64,000 nt of DNA. It comes from Anarhynchus alexandrinus (taxonomy: Eukaryota; Chordata; Aves; Charadriiformes; Charadriidae). Of this stretch, positions 34,886-48,001 are shown one piece after another (the stretch's first letter is position 1; each line of letters begins with the position of its first letter). The position numbers and the translations under genes were made by a program. The DNA is taken from contig VUYV01000514.1 of NCBI GenBank assembly GCA_008711295.1, positions 248,001 to 312,000 on the forward strand, written 5' to 3'. Under the pieces are notes generated by a model. The model searched no databases, had not been told where the DNA came from, and saw only the letters and a program-made list of their open reading frames with translations.

Positions 34886-37795
34886 CAACAATCAGGACAG
34901 AGTAGTTACATCAACCATGCATGGTAGTAAAATAAGAGATCCCAGAGTTCTGGCTCAAGATCACCATCACTGTTCACATAGTGGTGTACCCTTGCACAGT
35001 TTTGACCTGTACCAACTCACTGGTACACACCATCCAATGCCAGCACAATGTTTGGGGGTAGCACAGGTCAGGGATCATCCCCAACAAAAAGTAACAATAA
35101 GGCCAGGCTTTTTAGGGAGAACAAGAAAGTATAAGCCATATGAGTGCATGCACGTGACAAAAATTGGCCAGGAGCTTGTGGTCTGTTTAATTTGCTAATG
35201 AAGGCATAGCCAAAGAGCTCCTTCTTTCTTCACGTTTCCCATACATGCTGTTTCTGTGGGAGAGGATCCACCCTGTCCCTGCTCGGAGAAGCGACCCATA
35301 TTTTAAAGCAGGACCGTTCTTTTCCTAAATGCTGGTGCTGAGAGGATGAAATTCAGCCAGCCATTACTTCTCTGGTGAGACACTTTCAGTAAGACATCAA
35401 GCACTTTTTCTAGATAAGAAAACTGTCTGGAGTACATCAGAAAGGATGTGCTTTGATCAAAATCCCAAGCTGATTCAGGCATTTCTCATTCTGTCCTGAC
35501 CTAGCCATAAAGCAGCTACAACATAGGACTGCACACAATTTTTCAAAAATTTATTTCTCATTCTCAGTGAAAGAAGGACTAAAGAGATTCCACAAAATGT
35601 GGAAAATACTTGAAAATAAGTCCTTTTCAATTAGCACAAGCTGGTCACCCTTCAAACTGAAGGCACCAAACCTGTTGCTCCCCGCTTATAAATCTTTATC
35701 AGTACATGGTGACATTTCATGCTTAGATTTTGAAAACAGTCAGTTCCCCATTGCAGGGATGGGATAGGCAACTGTTTGTTTGAGAGATATTTTTCTTTTC
35801 TTTCCATGTCTTCGTTTTTATTGATTTGCAGCTCTTTGACGATACATGGATTAATTGTTTGGTGAGAAAAGCAGAATGCATTTATTTACATTTATAATTA
35901 CAATTTTAATCATTCATGCCATTAACAAATGCCACTGTTAGTCAATTTTATGTTTTTTACTCTGGTATTTTATTTCAGCATGAAGTGTTAAAATGTTAGG
36001 ACTTCTCATTACTGACTGATTATTTTGCTCAGGATTTTTCGTTTTCTTTCTCTCTCCCTATGCCTAAAATCCAATTTACAACCTGCTAAAGGCCTCATAA
36101 GATTTTTATGGATTATTTCCTGAAATCACATTAATCTAGCTCCTGTTACTTTGCACTAATTTCACCTACCATTGTATGAAGTAACTAAATTCGATTGCTT
36201 GGAAATGATCCCCTAGAGACTTCTTCATGAAGCGAGAAAAAGAAAAAAAATGTAATCCTACCTTGATGAGGTTATAAATGTGGTGGGAACAACAGGCCTA
36301 TAAATTCACAGTATGTGGACCCTTATCAAGAGCAATTTCAAACTATGATAATCAGAGATCTTCAAACTTTCAAGTAAGATATAGATCAGGGCTTGGATTA
36401 GATTGCACTTGGCCTTGCTTCAGCTGCCTTAAGAAGTCAGCCTCATTTGGCTTCAACAGGTGATACACTATTTATCACTGTTTTAACGAGCCGGGTAAGT
36501 TGCCCAATAGCTTATCAGCTGCACCCTGGTTCATTAGAACAGCAGTTCAACCAATATTAACTACGCTGGGCATCAGCTATCAATTAGACGTATCCCTTAT
36601 TTTAGGGACAGTCTGCAGACAGCAGTGCAAGCCATCAGAGAAAAAGGTATTTAAAAACAATGAAGAAGCCCAGTCTCTCTGGCATATTGTGCTGTCTACT
36701 CCATTTGTTTGTGTGATAAAAAAATCCATCTCCTCTAAGCCTTGTAAGTGGGTAGTTTAAGAGCAGCAGGTATGCTTGAGATAGAGCAATTCAATGTAAT
36801 TGCTCGGGGTTGTAAGAAAAGTTATCTAACTTTCAAGTGGACGGTATCTGATCCACGCATGGCTTCCCAGACACAGTGAAGCTTTCATGCAGTTGACGGA
36901 CCAATGCTCCTTGGAAATGGGGATTCATTCACGCTGAGTGCAGTCGGGAGATAAAGTACAGATTAGGGTCTTCGATTTCGTAAGCCCCAGACCGAGCTCC
37001 AGCAGTTCGCCATTAGGACTCCAAGAGGCTGTTTCCTGGTGCCACAGACTCCCATGTGCAAAGTCTTCCTGGCCTCTGTGCTGTAGTAAGCAGAGACTGG
37101 GGGTTTTGGCTGCCGCCCCCACTTGCCCGTGCTGGGCTGTGCCCTGGTCCCTGAGGAGCAGCAGTGTGACCACGGCACTGGGAAGGGTTGAATTTTCTCT
37201 TCCTCAAGTCAGCGCTGAAGCTGAGTCAACTCCAGTGTGGAACCTGGACTTATCCCAGCCAGCAAGTACTTTTCCTTAAAATCCTTTCGATTTTTGTTTG
37301 TTGGGGTGTTTTCTGATGTCAGACATACCTCAACTAACCCAGGGCAACCACACTGAAATTCTGCAATCTAGACTACCTTAATGGTACCTGGGATCAGAGT
37401 CTGCCCCACCTCTGCCTCATACTTGATGCTTAGAAATGCTCTTTCCTAAGCAGTGCCACACAAGAGAAGATTTTCAAAGGAGTTACCATGCGCTGCTTCC
37501 CTTCTACAGATCTGTATAGCAGGGCAATAGGCAAAACATAACATGTGTTTCTGGTTTAAACCAGTACAGTAATTTTTAATCTAGAAAATGATAGTCTTAA
37601 AGTAATTCCTAGATGGCAAGAGCAAAATGCGTGCCCTTACTGATGATACATTTCTTCTTGAAATACGTTTGTACCTATACAGTTGGGCAGTCTTGTTGCT
37701 GGTGTTCTGACCCCAAATTTCCCTGCACTGAAAAGTCATTTAAAGCTCGATCCCCCAAAGGGATTGTCCTTTACACATCCTTAGTCTTATCCTTT
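34886..37795. other. Non-coding stretch including a TAAT-rich, regulatory-looking part
   Basis: From about 35790 to 36190 the DNA is AT-rich with many homeodomain-type cores (ttaattg, tataattac, tttaatcatt, cattaacaaa, cattaatct). At 36784-36805 lies an inverted repeat of gagcaatt. A GC-richer patch at 36960-37210 is open on both strands but shows no family. No gene is recognised. Confidence 0.5.
36784..36805. promoter_or_regulatory. Inverted repeat gagcaatt-N6-aattgctc
   Basis: Two perfect 8-bp arms with a 6-bp spacer, each containing a CAATT/AATTG homeodomain-type core. It may be a dimer binding site. This is a sequence observation with no evidence of use. Confidence 0.35.
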
Positions 37796-37920
37796 ATGGC
37801 TAAGTGATCAGAGTACTTGCACACACCATGGGAGATATATTTTACCCCTCAGCCCCGGGGGAATCAAACTCAAACCTCCCACTTTCCAGGAAGCCGATCT
37901 CAACCCTAGGCTGTGGGCTA
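37796..37920. repeat. tRNA-like SINE arms in foldback arrangement (pair 1)
   Basis: A plus-strand arm begins tggctaagtgatcagagtac and resembles a tRNA A-box region. A second arm on the minus strand (37862-37920) reads cagcctagggttgagatc and ends tttgagtttgattccc, resembling A- and B-box sequence. The two arms are similar when one is reversed, so the unit could fold back on itself. It is heavily diverged, so it is old. Confidence 0.45.
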
Positions 37921-38079
37921 AATTTGATGAAAGGATGGCTCTGTGAAGCCCTCCTGCTGAAGCTGCTCCATTTCGCGTGGCGTACTTAACCTTTCCTTGA
38001 GCCAGAGAAAAAGGATAGCATGCAAAGAGGAACCACTTCAAGGGGATGGACTGAGTGTCCCCCACCCTAAGAATAGTCC

Positions 38080-38204
38080 ATAGGCTGGTGGTTATGGCAC
38101 TCTCCAAGAAAGTATGGGATGTGAGTTTGCAGCCCCTCAGGCAGAGGAAGGAACTGAACTTGGGTCACCCACATCCTGAATGAGTGTACTAACCACTGAG
38201 CTGA
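38080..38204. repeat. tRNA-like SINE arms in foldback arrangement (pair 2)
   Basis: A plus-strand arm (ggctggtggttatggcactc ... tatgggatgtgagtttgc) faces a minus-strand arm that reads gctcagtggttagtacactc, then ggatgtgggtgacc, then caagttcagttcc. The latter has good A-box (GCTCAGTGGTTAG) and B-box (AGTTCAGTTCC) matches. Arms of this kind in inverted pairs recur in amniote genomes as old tRNA-derived repeats. I do not know the family name. Confidence 0.55.
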
Positions 38205-38360
38205 ATAATAAATAAGAATGAAAAGGAGCACTGTCCCACAGCAACTCTCTCCTAAAAGGGAGAAAGATCTCTGCTCTGTTTTTCAAAGCATATCTATTCT
38301 TAGGCTCCTCACTCCAGAAAGCTGAAGGCTGTGTAGGAGTTTGAACAGAGGACAGCACGC

Positions 38361-38405
38361 TTCGAGCCCAAACCCAGGACTCGCAATATCCAGCTAGCCT
38401 CAGCC
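38361..38405 (-). repeat. Fifth tRNA-like arm, degraded
   Basis: On the minus strand the sequence reads ggctagctggatattgcgag, then tcctgggtttgggctcgaag, similar in layout to the arms just upstream. It is the weakest of the set and has no facing partner inside the cluster. Confidence 0.25.
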
Positions 38406-40159
38406 TTTTTTGCCAGGCAGCAAAATGGGTCTGTGGCTGTTTGAGGTCCCACTCTGAAGCCCCAACTCTCTTTATTTATATAAGCAGTTTGGGTCTCTAA
38501 TCAGGAGCAGTACATTCACCTAATAAGCAGGTGCATGGGACCTTGGGACAGCAACAGCCAACGCAGCAGTGCTCACAACCTTTTGTGGTTGCTTTCATCT
38601 CCGGCCTGGGGTCTGGTACGTATTTAAGTTCTTAACTCTCAGTGAGTCCTTTCTCATTCTCCAAACTGGTCCTACCAGAATTACTCTGCTTCACGTCCAT
38701 CGTCGGGTGACTCACTAGCCGCTGTGAGATGCTCAGATATTCACAGAAAAAGGGAATGTCTATCCTCCTAAAGCATGGGAGAACTGTGTGTGCATTGTGT
38801 GCTGTGTTTCCAAAGGCCATTTAGCACTTCCTTGTTTATATTTTTATATTTTAATATAGTCCTTGTTGCTCACCATAAACAGTCCCCATTCCCAGAGGCT
38901 GGGTTATTTTAGAAAGAAACAGAAAGGCAAATTGTCTTACTTCTGAGATTTCCAGTAATCAGTTTATCACACATTCATAAATCAAGACATTTACTGTGAA
39001 GAATGTTTAAGAAATACAAAGTAAAATTACAGGCAACTGCATATTTCCAAACACCCTGGTGTTTGAATATTCAAAAGATACTTCATGTTCTTCCGTTTCT
39101 TGCCAATAGTTGAAATTCTGAGTCTTTATTAGGAGTGTTTATGGTAAAATAAGCACATGACATTATCTCCTGTCTGATCAAACAGAGTAAACATACTACT
39201 TTAAAATGTCAGAGATCTATTTCTGCAGCTTCCAGTAGTTATTGTTGTAAACAAGGGATTGCTGTATTTGCCCATAGCTTAGCCAGAAAGTTAATGTTTC
39301 CTATTAAACATTTTCTTCTTTCTTTCCTAGACCATTTTGTACTACCACACCCAGCTGCTAACATCTGGCTCCAAGCAGTGACACCAGCTGATGAGAAATG
39401 GCATTCCTGCAGCTTTTCTTTCTGAAGACTCATCCAGAGGTGGCTGTTGTCCAGCAGACAACACACTGCACTGCTGAATGTCAGTGTCTAGAGCCCCACT
39501 GGACAAAGGCTCCTGGAGGAGTTATTCACACCAAAAAGCGCAAGATAAAGATTTGGGAGTCTGATCCTCAGGAACCCTGGTTCTACAAATCAGCAAGCTG
39601 CTCTGGCCAGTCACCTCAAACACCGTGTCACCCAGCTGATGTATGGACTGAATCATTTGGACATCCAGTCTGAAGCACAAGACAAATAGTGATTACTAAC
39701 TCAGACTGGTCTCCTGGCACAAACTGCGAATGTGCCAGTGGCAGCTCTGTGTTTGAAATCAGCAAGGATGACAGCAGTCCAACTCTGACACCGCTTTATG
39801 TAATCTGGCATGGCACGGAGCCTCCGCTTCTCCACCCAGTAACACTGGGGCAGCTTCTGGAGAGGAAAACTCTCACCCTTCAGAGCTGGGCTGGTAACAC
39901 TACCGGAAAAGAGAATAACACTGAGTGTTAAGTATTAAAAATTTATACTTTTAATTAGAAATTATAATTATTTAATGCAATTAATTCTAAATATAAATTA
40001 ATAATATTTTAATAATAACTTGCAGTCACCAGCCTTTATCGCAGGATGGCAAAACACTTTATAGACAAAACCCAATTAAACTTCCCATTATCCACCTATG
40101 CAATACTTCCCACTGGCTGCTCCCAGGGTGTTTTAGGAGAGGCAGGTACCCGCCATCAG
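38406..40159. other. Non-coding stretch
   Basis: A strong acceptor-like tract (cttctttctttcctag) ends at 39330 and a 29-codon open stretch follows, but no donor closes it. The plus-strand frames at 39398-39673 and 39689-39931 are unrecognised. An extremely AT-rich block lies at 39935-40020. Confidence 0.5.
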
Positions 40160-40262
40160 TGTTACAAGTGAGGAAACTGCAGAACAAGGAAGTAAAGCAC
40201 CTTGTTTGCATTCTCTTAGAAAATTAGGGCTAAGCTGAGAAAAGACCCTAAGTGTCTCAGTA
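40160..40262 (-). repeat. MIR-type SINE relic
   Basis: The reversed MIR pattern is visible as gttacaagtgaggaaactgc, then gaacaaggaagtaaagcacc, ttgtttgcattctct and gggctaagctgagaaaagac. The order and spacing match the MIR core, although several positions have drifted. Confidence 0.65.
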
Positions 40263-43200
40263 AGTAACTTGTTGCTGTATGCGGCAAACCACTGTATTAC
40301 TTGAATAACAACAAACGGCTTCCAGAAGGTTGCCCTCCAAACTAGCGCTGAGGCCATAACTGAAGCAAGTTTTGAAACTGGCCTGACTGCAGGGTGCGGT
40401 ACGTCTGCGCAACCTTTTGTAGTCAGACCTCCTCCTGCCTCGAGCCAGCTGGATGCAAGCAAGTACGGGTCCAAAATCTGCAAAGCTTCATTAGTTTGGG
40501 GCTGTTTCTCTGCAGAACTTACTGTAACTGCTCGCCTTGCAGGCAGGGGATGGCTGACGTTCAGCTGGCTGCGTGTGAAGGGAGAACGGGCACAGGTGTG
40601 CCTGCAAAGGACCGAGCAGCCTTATCCCTTGCTCCGTGTTGCACATCTGTGAATCTCAGTGCAGACTTAGCGAGGACACTTCAGAATTCAATATTCTGGG
40701 GGACAAAACTGAAGCTGAAAATGTCACTCGAATACAGCCTTTACCTAAGCTAGCAGACTGTGACCAGTTAGTAGCCAAGCCCAGGCAGCGCATAAAAAGT
40801 ATTACAGCATATATGTGCTAGAGCAAGGACCTGAGCACTGTGACCCTGGAAGAGTTTTCTTGTATCGCCCAACTATTTATTGCCATATAGTCAAGGTACT
40901 TGAAATACTTGAAAGTTAAGTTTTAAGTTTCTAAGTCCGTTTTTCTTTCTGGATGTCCAGTTCAACACCCAATTTACATGAGGAATTACAGATTCTTCTG
41001 GGCAGGAACTAGCCCTCACTTCTGTTTATATGGGAACAAACAAAACAGCACCCAGTCCTTAAATAATAGGTACTTAGCAGCATAAGGGAGGAGTCTCAAA
41101 ACTGAAGGTGCTACTCTGCATTTATCTTAATGTCAATTAAGCTACACAAGATATAAAAAAGATGTCAGTAAAATGTATTCCTTTCTTAAGGCCATTTAAC
41201 CTAGAACCAGTTTCTTGGACACGTGGTCACCTCTCAGTTCTGAATCACTGTCTTCAGATACCTGTGTCTCTCCATGGATTATCATGGGACATGAAGGCAG
41301 TTACACTCCCAGCTTAGGTAGTTCAGTTAAGTCCCTAAGACTAGGTAGAATGAATCAGACACTTGTATAAACACCTAAAAGCGGAGGTTACTTTAGAAGT
41401 TTTGGCTATAAGAGCCTTTGCCATACACTCCTCAAAAATACTTGAAAGAGCAGAGTAAATCCATAATGCAACTCCTTATGGCACAACATTGTCCTAATTG
41501 TCCCTGTACCACAGCTCTATCCTTAACAACACTGACATTAACTCATTTTTCTTTGACTTGATTTTGACAGATTGTCTATATAACAGACATCTTTAATCTA
41601 ATTTTTCAGATACCGGTAAAGATAGATCAGTTCATAAGGGTAAATAACCTGTGTTTTAAATAGGCTGTTCTGAAAGCCGATGGCCAAAGCTATCGATGAA
41701 CTTTGCAATCATAAAAGCTTTCTTTGGAACAGATTGGAGACAAAATATTTCATTTGCTTTGTTAATGTCCTTTCATTTGAGTCATAATTATATCCAAACT
41801 GCAGCTTCTGAGGGCCACACAGAATAATACAAACGCCTTTGTTTCCGTGGATTCATGTTCTGTTGTTTCCATTCCCATTACAATCCTGGTTACATGAATG
41901 AGGAATCTGAATGCAAAGGCATGCAGTATTCTGGGAGTTATAATAAGAAACTGAAAAGCTTTGATGTTTTTTCTGAAGCTTATAGTCTGATTCACTATTT
42001 TTTTCCCACTCTATCTTAGACCATAGCTTTCCCTGGTCCTTGTGTATGTTACAGAGCACCCTCCAGATCTGAACTCCCAGAGAGACGTTACTGTGTAAAC
42101 ACATCACAGAACCAACTTGAGCCGTCTTACCTGAAACTGCTGTGTCCCAGAGAAGTCATTTCCCCAAACGACAGGACTTTGCCAAGCCTGGGTTTCACAA
42201 GGTGATGCACTAACTTCTTACAGTGAAGCACTAAAAGGGACAGTGCCTTCATTTTACCCATTCTGTCAGCAGTTAATGGTGGTATTCTAGTTTAATAGCT
42301 AGGGCTTAATGTAGGCACAAATTAAGCAAAGGGGAAATAAAGGGGACCTTGGGAAGTCCTTGATGAAAAATAGAAAATGTGAAGGTTCAGAAACTTTTGA
42401 AAAATTTAGATGCTGATCCAGATCCAGAATGATTAGTGTCTCTTGTGTGCAACACGGGGATACAAAGGTTCAATCTAATACTGAGGATCTTAACATCACG
42501 ACATAACCTTTGCAGCTGAAATGCCCTTTCTTACCAGGCTGTAGAGTTCCCCGCTTCAAGGCAATACCGAGAATATCAACTTACAAGCTTTGCCTTAATT
42601 TAGTCATCAGAATACCCACTCTTAGATATCCTGAATAAAGAGGAACACAGATTTGATATAAAACAGCTAAGAAGTTGTTAAAAAAAAAAAAAAAAAAGAC
42701 ATTCTGTTCTACTTTATGTAGCAGTAAGAATAAGGGAACAGCATAACTCGAATCAGAGCTGATACACAGTAAATTATTTCCAAGAAGCACTCAGAAAGTC
42801 TTTCAAGAAAAATCAACAGGCATTATCATAGACTGGCTAAGTATAACACATTTCTAACATCAAATTCTAGTAGTATAAAAAGTAATAGAATACCTGAAGT
42901 AGTAAGACCACCACTACCATAATTCAGTTTGAGAAAATAATTGTAACCAACTAGACAGTGTTGCCTAAAATTGTCTCGTCGGTGTTTTAAATTGATATCT
43001 CATGTTTCTTCTCTGATAGCAGCTTGGATTCAGAAATTCTTTTCATCCTAGACATATTATAAAATATCTCTCTGCATTTGGACATTGCTGATACAGGCCA
43101 ATTCTCCCGTCCACACTGCAGGAATCGTGAATATTCTGCATGTGGAAATCGTGGTGATAACAACCTGAGCCCAGCGCAGGGGATGAGAACAGAATATGCA

Positions 43201-44078
43201 ATTGAGATCTGCAGTGCAGATAAGCTTTCTGCACTGAGAACAGAAGATGTGAATTTTACCCATACATCAAAAACGTGCAATATTCTGAAACTTGCTTATC
43301 CTTAAGTGGCATGAAAACACAAAGAGAAGAAAGCCTTTCTGATGTCTGATAATGAGAAACATGGTTGACTTTCAGACCTGAAACTATTTAACACACACAC
43401 TCACACACACACACACGAGAGCAAGAGAGAGAGAGAAATCTTTGAAAAAAAAATTGGAATGAAATGAGAAAAATGACTTATTACAGTAGACATCAACTAA
43501 TGGATCACATTTATTTTGTGTCAATTTGAAATGGCAGGGGGATTTTAATTATTTTCCTTACTAAGCACATCAAAAAATATTCACTAGAAAACACAGCAAA
43601 TATGTTATAAACTCATTTAAGCCACAGAGCTCATCAACACTGTTTGCAATTATGAAATCATTTGGGGATATGGTATTTTTTTAGAAGGAATTGTTTTGCT
43701 CTTAGATGGAAACCACATCATAGTCCTTCAGACATAAATCTTTTATTGTATCTTCAAGAAAGAAACTGGAAATTGTGCAACAAGGCGCCACTGATAAAAT
43801 ATAAGTATCCCCTTGGAGTAATCTGGATGAGCTCATCACTTGGGGAAGATAACAGGGTATGTCATGGTTACAAAACACTGCTTTTCCTTTTCAGTTAGTG
43901 GCAGAGGAACACAACGAACGTAGTCCTGTAGCAGAACTCTGTGCACAACATAAAACAAAATACTAAGCTCCTTAGGACAGAAACAGCTTCTGAGCCTTGG
44001 CATTGATTTACTTGACTTTACAGTTGGAAATATAGCCCATTCGGTGTCAGGTGACTATTGTCTTTTCTTTCTTTGCAG
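40263..44078. other. Single-copy non-coding stretch
   Basis: The region includes an A run (42680-42697), a 9-bp hairpin at 43212-43236 and the AC/GA repeat at 43391. No gene is recognised. The region 43040-43300 is open in several frames on both strands without family resemblance. Confidence 0.55.
43391..43436. repeat. Compound (AC)n-(GA)n microsatellite
   Basis: About thirteen AC units with one T interruption run directly into a GA tract interrupted by one GC dinucleotide. This is a typical compound simple repeat. Confidence 0.93.
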
Positions 44079-44143
44079 GTAGAATTAGCATTATAGCCAA
44101 GGGCTGCACATCAAAGCCAAGTAAAAGGAAAATAACATATGAG
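44079..44143 (+). other. Candidate 65-bp exon, low support
   Basis: The acceptor tract ttgtcttttctttctttgcag is excellent and ATGAG/gtaaac is a fair donor. One frame is open and reads RISIIAKGCTSKPSKRKITYE from its third base, ending in a complete codon. The other frames contain stops. No domain is recognised. Confidence 0.15.
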
Positions 44144-47100
44144 GTAAACTAATGCAATGATCTGACAGAACTTGTTTCAGATGTAACCTGTGATGGTCAG
44201 AGCCTTCAGACTTTGGGAGGCCTCCAGGAAGATTAGTCCTGAGGAGACCTCATTCATCGTTTGTTGTCTCACTTTCATCCAAATGTTCTGCATATCTGCC
44301 CTCTGTCCCCATTTGCCAAATTCCATTGCAGGGCTAAGGGGTTTCACTGCTTAATAGACTCATACTTTTGGGTGACTTAGCCACTGTCAACATGAACTTT
44401 TTCCACTTTTCCAGCAGTGAAACTTCACAGAACTGATTAACTTGCAACACTTAGTCCCTACTATGGCTTGCTTGACCATGAAGGACCATTTTCTGTGACT
44501 CTCCAGACCATAGTTTCAGAATCACTGTTGTCTACCATTTCCTCTGTATCTAGTGTGCCAAATAAATGTGTAGAAGAAACCCTGCAAACTGCCGGAACAC
44601 AAGTTAAGGCAGAAGACACAGACCCAAGTTCTGCACTTTTCATCCGATTCAGATGGGTTCCAGGAGCAGCAGTTTCCAGCAGCACTTCCATCAGCGGCAC
44701 TGATCACAGAGGGACCACTCAGTGAGAATGATTTGATGAAACAGAACAAAATGGGTGAATTTATTTCACTAGGATTCTTACTAGGATGCAGGCATATTGC
44801 ACACAGCATTTATCACCGTGACAATTTTCATGCTACATTCAATTTAACGTCAAATGAAATTGCAGCACCTTAAGTGTTATATTGTACATATTATCTGTGT
44901 GCGCGAACCCAGAGGCTGTGCCTTCAGTTTCAAACAGTACTGGAGACAGCGAGGCCATGAATTCAGCCCTTTCCTCCTCCTGTAAAACAGAAACCCACCA
45001 GGCATTGCTGTAATAAAAAACTCCAGTGAAATTTCATTCACGACTTAAATAATCAATACCAATCTGTGATTCTTGGGCCATGGCTGGGATTGCCATGTGA
45101 TTGCGGCAGCAGCTTGTCTAGATGACAGCCCCACTGTCACTATCTCAGGTTTCTCAGGCACTGAGGTGACAGTCTGGCCCAGATGGGTGGGAGAGCTTGT
45201 ACAATTATGATCTAATATACAGGTGTCTGATATCCTATATATAATCTTATACAGTTGTAATCTGTGATACTGATAATAAATATAAGTATAAGTAAAGATT
45301 TAATTGACAATATGAAAGTGGTCAAGGATAAAATTTAAGCAGGGGAGAGCAAATAGAAGTGCTTAGCAAAAAAAAAAAAAAAAATTACTCCAGATGCTAG
45401 TTAGACCTGTCTTGAAATACCAAATACAGTAAGCCCTTCAAAATCTGGCGTATTTTCAGAAGCCACATTTAATTCTGGTCCCGATCCTCTTTGTGAAACA
45501 TCCATCCTGCCTTCAAGCGAAGTAAAAAGCCAGAGCATAAATGAGTTACCAGCAGGAGACCTGTGCAGCAGTAGCGAGAGGGAGGACACAGGGTTACAGC
45601 CCTTTGGCTGTGCCGTTCCTCTTCCTGATGTCCCACAAAGAAGCCAGGCAGCCATAAAGGTACCCAAAACTAGGAACAAAAACAATAGCAGCTGTGATTA
45701 AGATATATGGAGGATGAAGTAAGACAGATTCTGAGGTAAAAGGTCACCCTATAATAACTACTGACATCTGAAGGGTATAAAAGACCTAGCCAAAAAACAG
45801 TTTGTTGTTGCCAATCCAAAGGTAAAGACGACTGAGTGGCTGCTGTCCTTTACCCTCCATGTACCCCATGAGTGATCCTGACCAGCCTGGTTGGACAGAC
45901 ACGTCTTGGTGCTTGGGAGTCTCCCCGATTGAAACGTAAGATCATACATGTTTGGGAGTGAAATCAGTTTGTTTTAAAATAAATATTACCTTCTTCTCCC
46001 ATAAGGTCTCTCATTGAGTTTGTCTCATCCTATTCTGCTCTAATTAATCCTTATACCTGACATGATATTCCTGATAAACTTCTTCTTGCTTCTGATAAAA
46101 AATAGGCACAAATGCTTGCTTTTAATGTGCAGAAGACAATACACATTTCCCCTTCCTGATAAACAGCACTGGTATATCAGTTAAACCCTAAAGAATCTTA
46201 CCATGTCTTACAGGCTTGTGGTCGTAAAATAAATGCAGTTCAGTAGCGTGTACCGAAAGCCGATCCCGATCAAATCAACTCATTGATATACCGCTATTTC
46301 AGGGGGATTCTTTGCTTTACACAGATCACCACTAAACAGCAGCTTCTGGAGAAAACAGGTCCATTGCAAATACCTAAGAACTCACTTGTTTGAATCAGAA
46401 TTTAGAGCAAGTGGAGTTCTCTGCCATAGCAGCGAGAAAATAATCATCCAAGGGACAATGTCCATTTATTTGCCAGTACAATTCTTCAACCAACACTGTA
46501 ACATCAGTTTTTGATTTCTGTTAAGCACCTGTAATATTAGCTTCTTCCCCTTGTAAAAACAAAATCCTTCTTCAGTTACAAACATGGTCAAATTCCAACG
46601 AGCAAAAGGTGCACAGCACAGTCAGCACTTCGGAAACCCAGTTCACAGATTTCATTTCCCAAATATTACTGTTCAAAGTGTTAATATTTACAGGTGCCTT
46701 GTACTTCTGTTTTCTGGACCTAGCTAAAAGTCAAATCTCCACTGATTTAATTTATATCCATACTCCCTAAAACTCCACATGTGAAAAGGATTCCTAATGT
46801 ACACCCTGATAACACCGTTAGCCACCTCCAGAAAGTGTGTTGGAGTCTTCTGAGGAAGGGTTTTACATAAAAGATAGGTGTCTGTTGATATTCCTAACCA
46901 TTTCTGAATGTGTTCAGACAATACCCAGCTCTTGCAGAACCTATTTTATATCTGTGGTTTACCTGAAGAGAGGAGTTTCCATGATTAGTTTTAGTGGGCT
47001 GCAGACACTTATTTGCCATCAACAGCTTTATTGCTCTCAGTGTGGGGCCTATCACTGCTATACACTCACCTGATGTTAATGGACTTTGCTGCTTCTTTGT

Positions 47101-47971
47101 CAGCGCAACCAGCCATGATTGGTTTTTGACTTCACTCCAATAGGCAGGACTTATTCCCACCTTCCAGGGATGTTTCCCCAGAGTAACACACAGGCTGAAA
47201 TGCAGGAAGGAACATGGACCATGCCTTCAAGAACAAGGATGTTTTGCCTCAGTGCCTGAAGGAAAATGAGTCCCAGGAAACCTAATATACCATGTTTGAC
47301 AATAAAATAGTTGAATTGCCTTGTAGGAGCACAGCTTGCAAAAAGAAATGTAAGAGCATAGTATAGTGTAATGTTGTACACTCTTGTTCAGGACATCCAT
47401 CCAGTGAAGCTTATTTTGGTATGCCTGAGTTAGAAGGGATGGATTAGACTCTTGTGGGGCTTTTCAGCTCTGGAGTTCAATGTGTCACTGCATGAACAGA
47501 TCTCATTATTAACTTTGGCTCAAGATAGGGCCCAGCTCCAATAAGAAACACTAAATTCTTGTTTTTCATTATGATCATTTAAACTTGATGGTCTCTACAC
47601 ATTGTAGGTAATGGTAAATTAACCAGTTCCTACTTCTTTCCAGTAAGTTAACCCTTCTCTACATGTGGCTTAAATATTACATTGCCTAGAGAACAGAGTA
47701 CTAGACATTATTTAGAAACATGTATAAAATAAACTGCCAACAGGTTGAAGAAAAGAATAGGTTCATCCAATGTAGTGAAACTAAAATTGACAGCATGGTG
47801 CTGGCTGGTATAGAAAAGATAATGAATAAAATACTGTATCTACCAATTGTGTAAAAAAGTGCTAGGGGTGGTATGTTTTTGTTAAAATCTCATATGAAGC
47901 AAACAGATGCCAAAAGCAAACTGAATGAAGACATCTGCTTAGTTGCAACTAAATGCTTTTCCGTCTTCCAG

Positions 47972-48001
47972 AGGAATAAAAGAACAAAATTCAACTGGGA
48001 T
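47972..48001 (+). other. Candidate 30-bp microexon, low support
   Basis: The acceptor is tgcttttccgtcttccag and the donor is gtaagttta. Thirty bases read RNKRTKFNWD in the frame that would follow the candidate at 44079. Two of three frames are open. A microexon is possible, but a stretch this short carries little evidence. Confidence 0.12.

Noticed and set aside
36925..37279. 113-codon plus frame with a Ser-rich run
   Set aside because: Overlapping minus frames of 64-82 codons are equally open, and there is no splice or promoter support or family resemblance.
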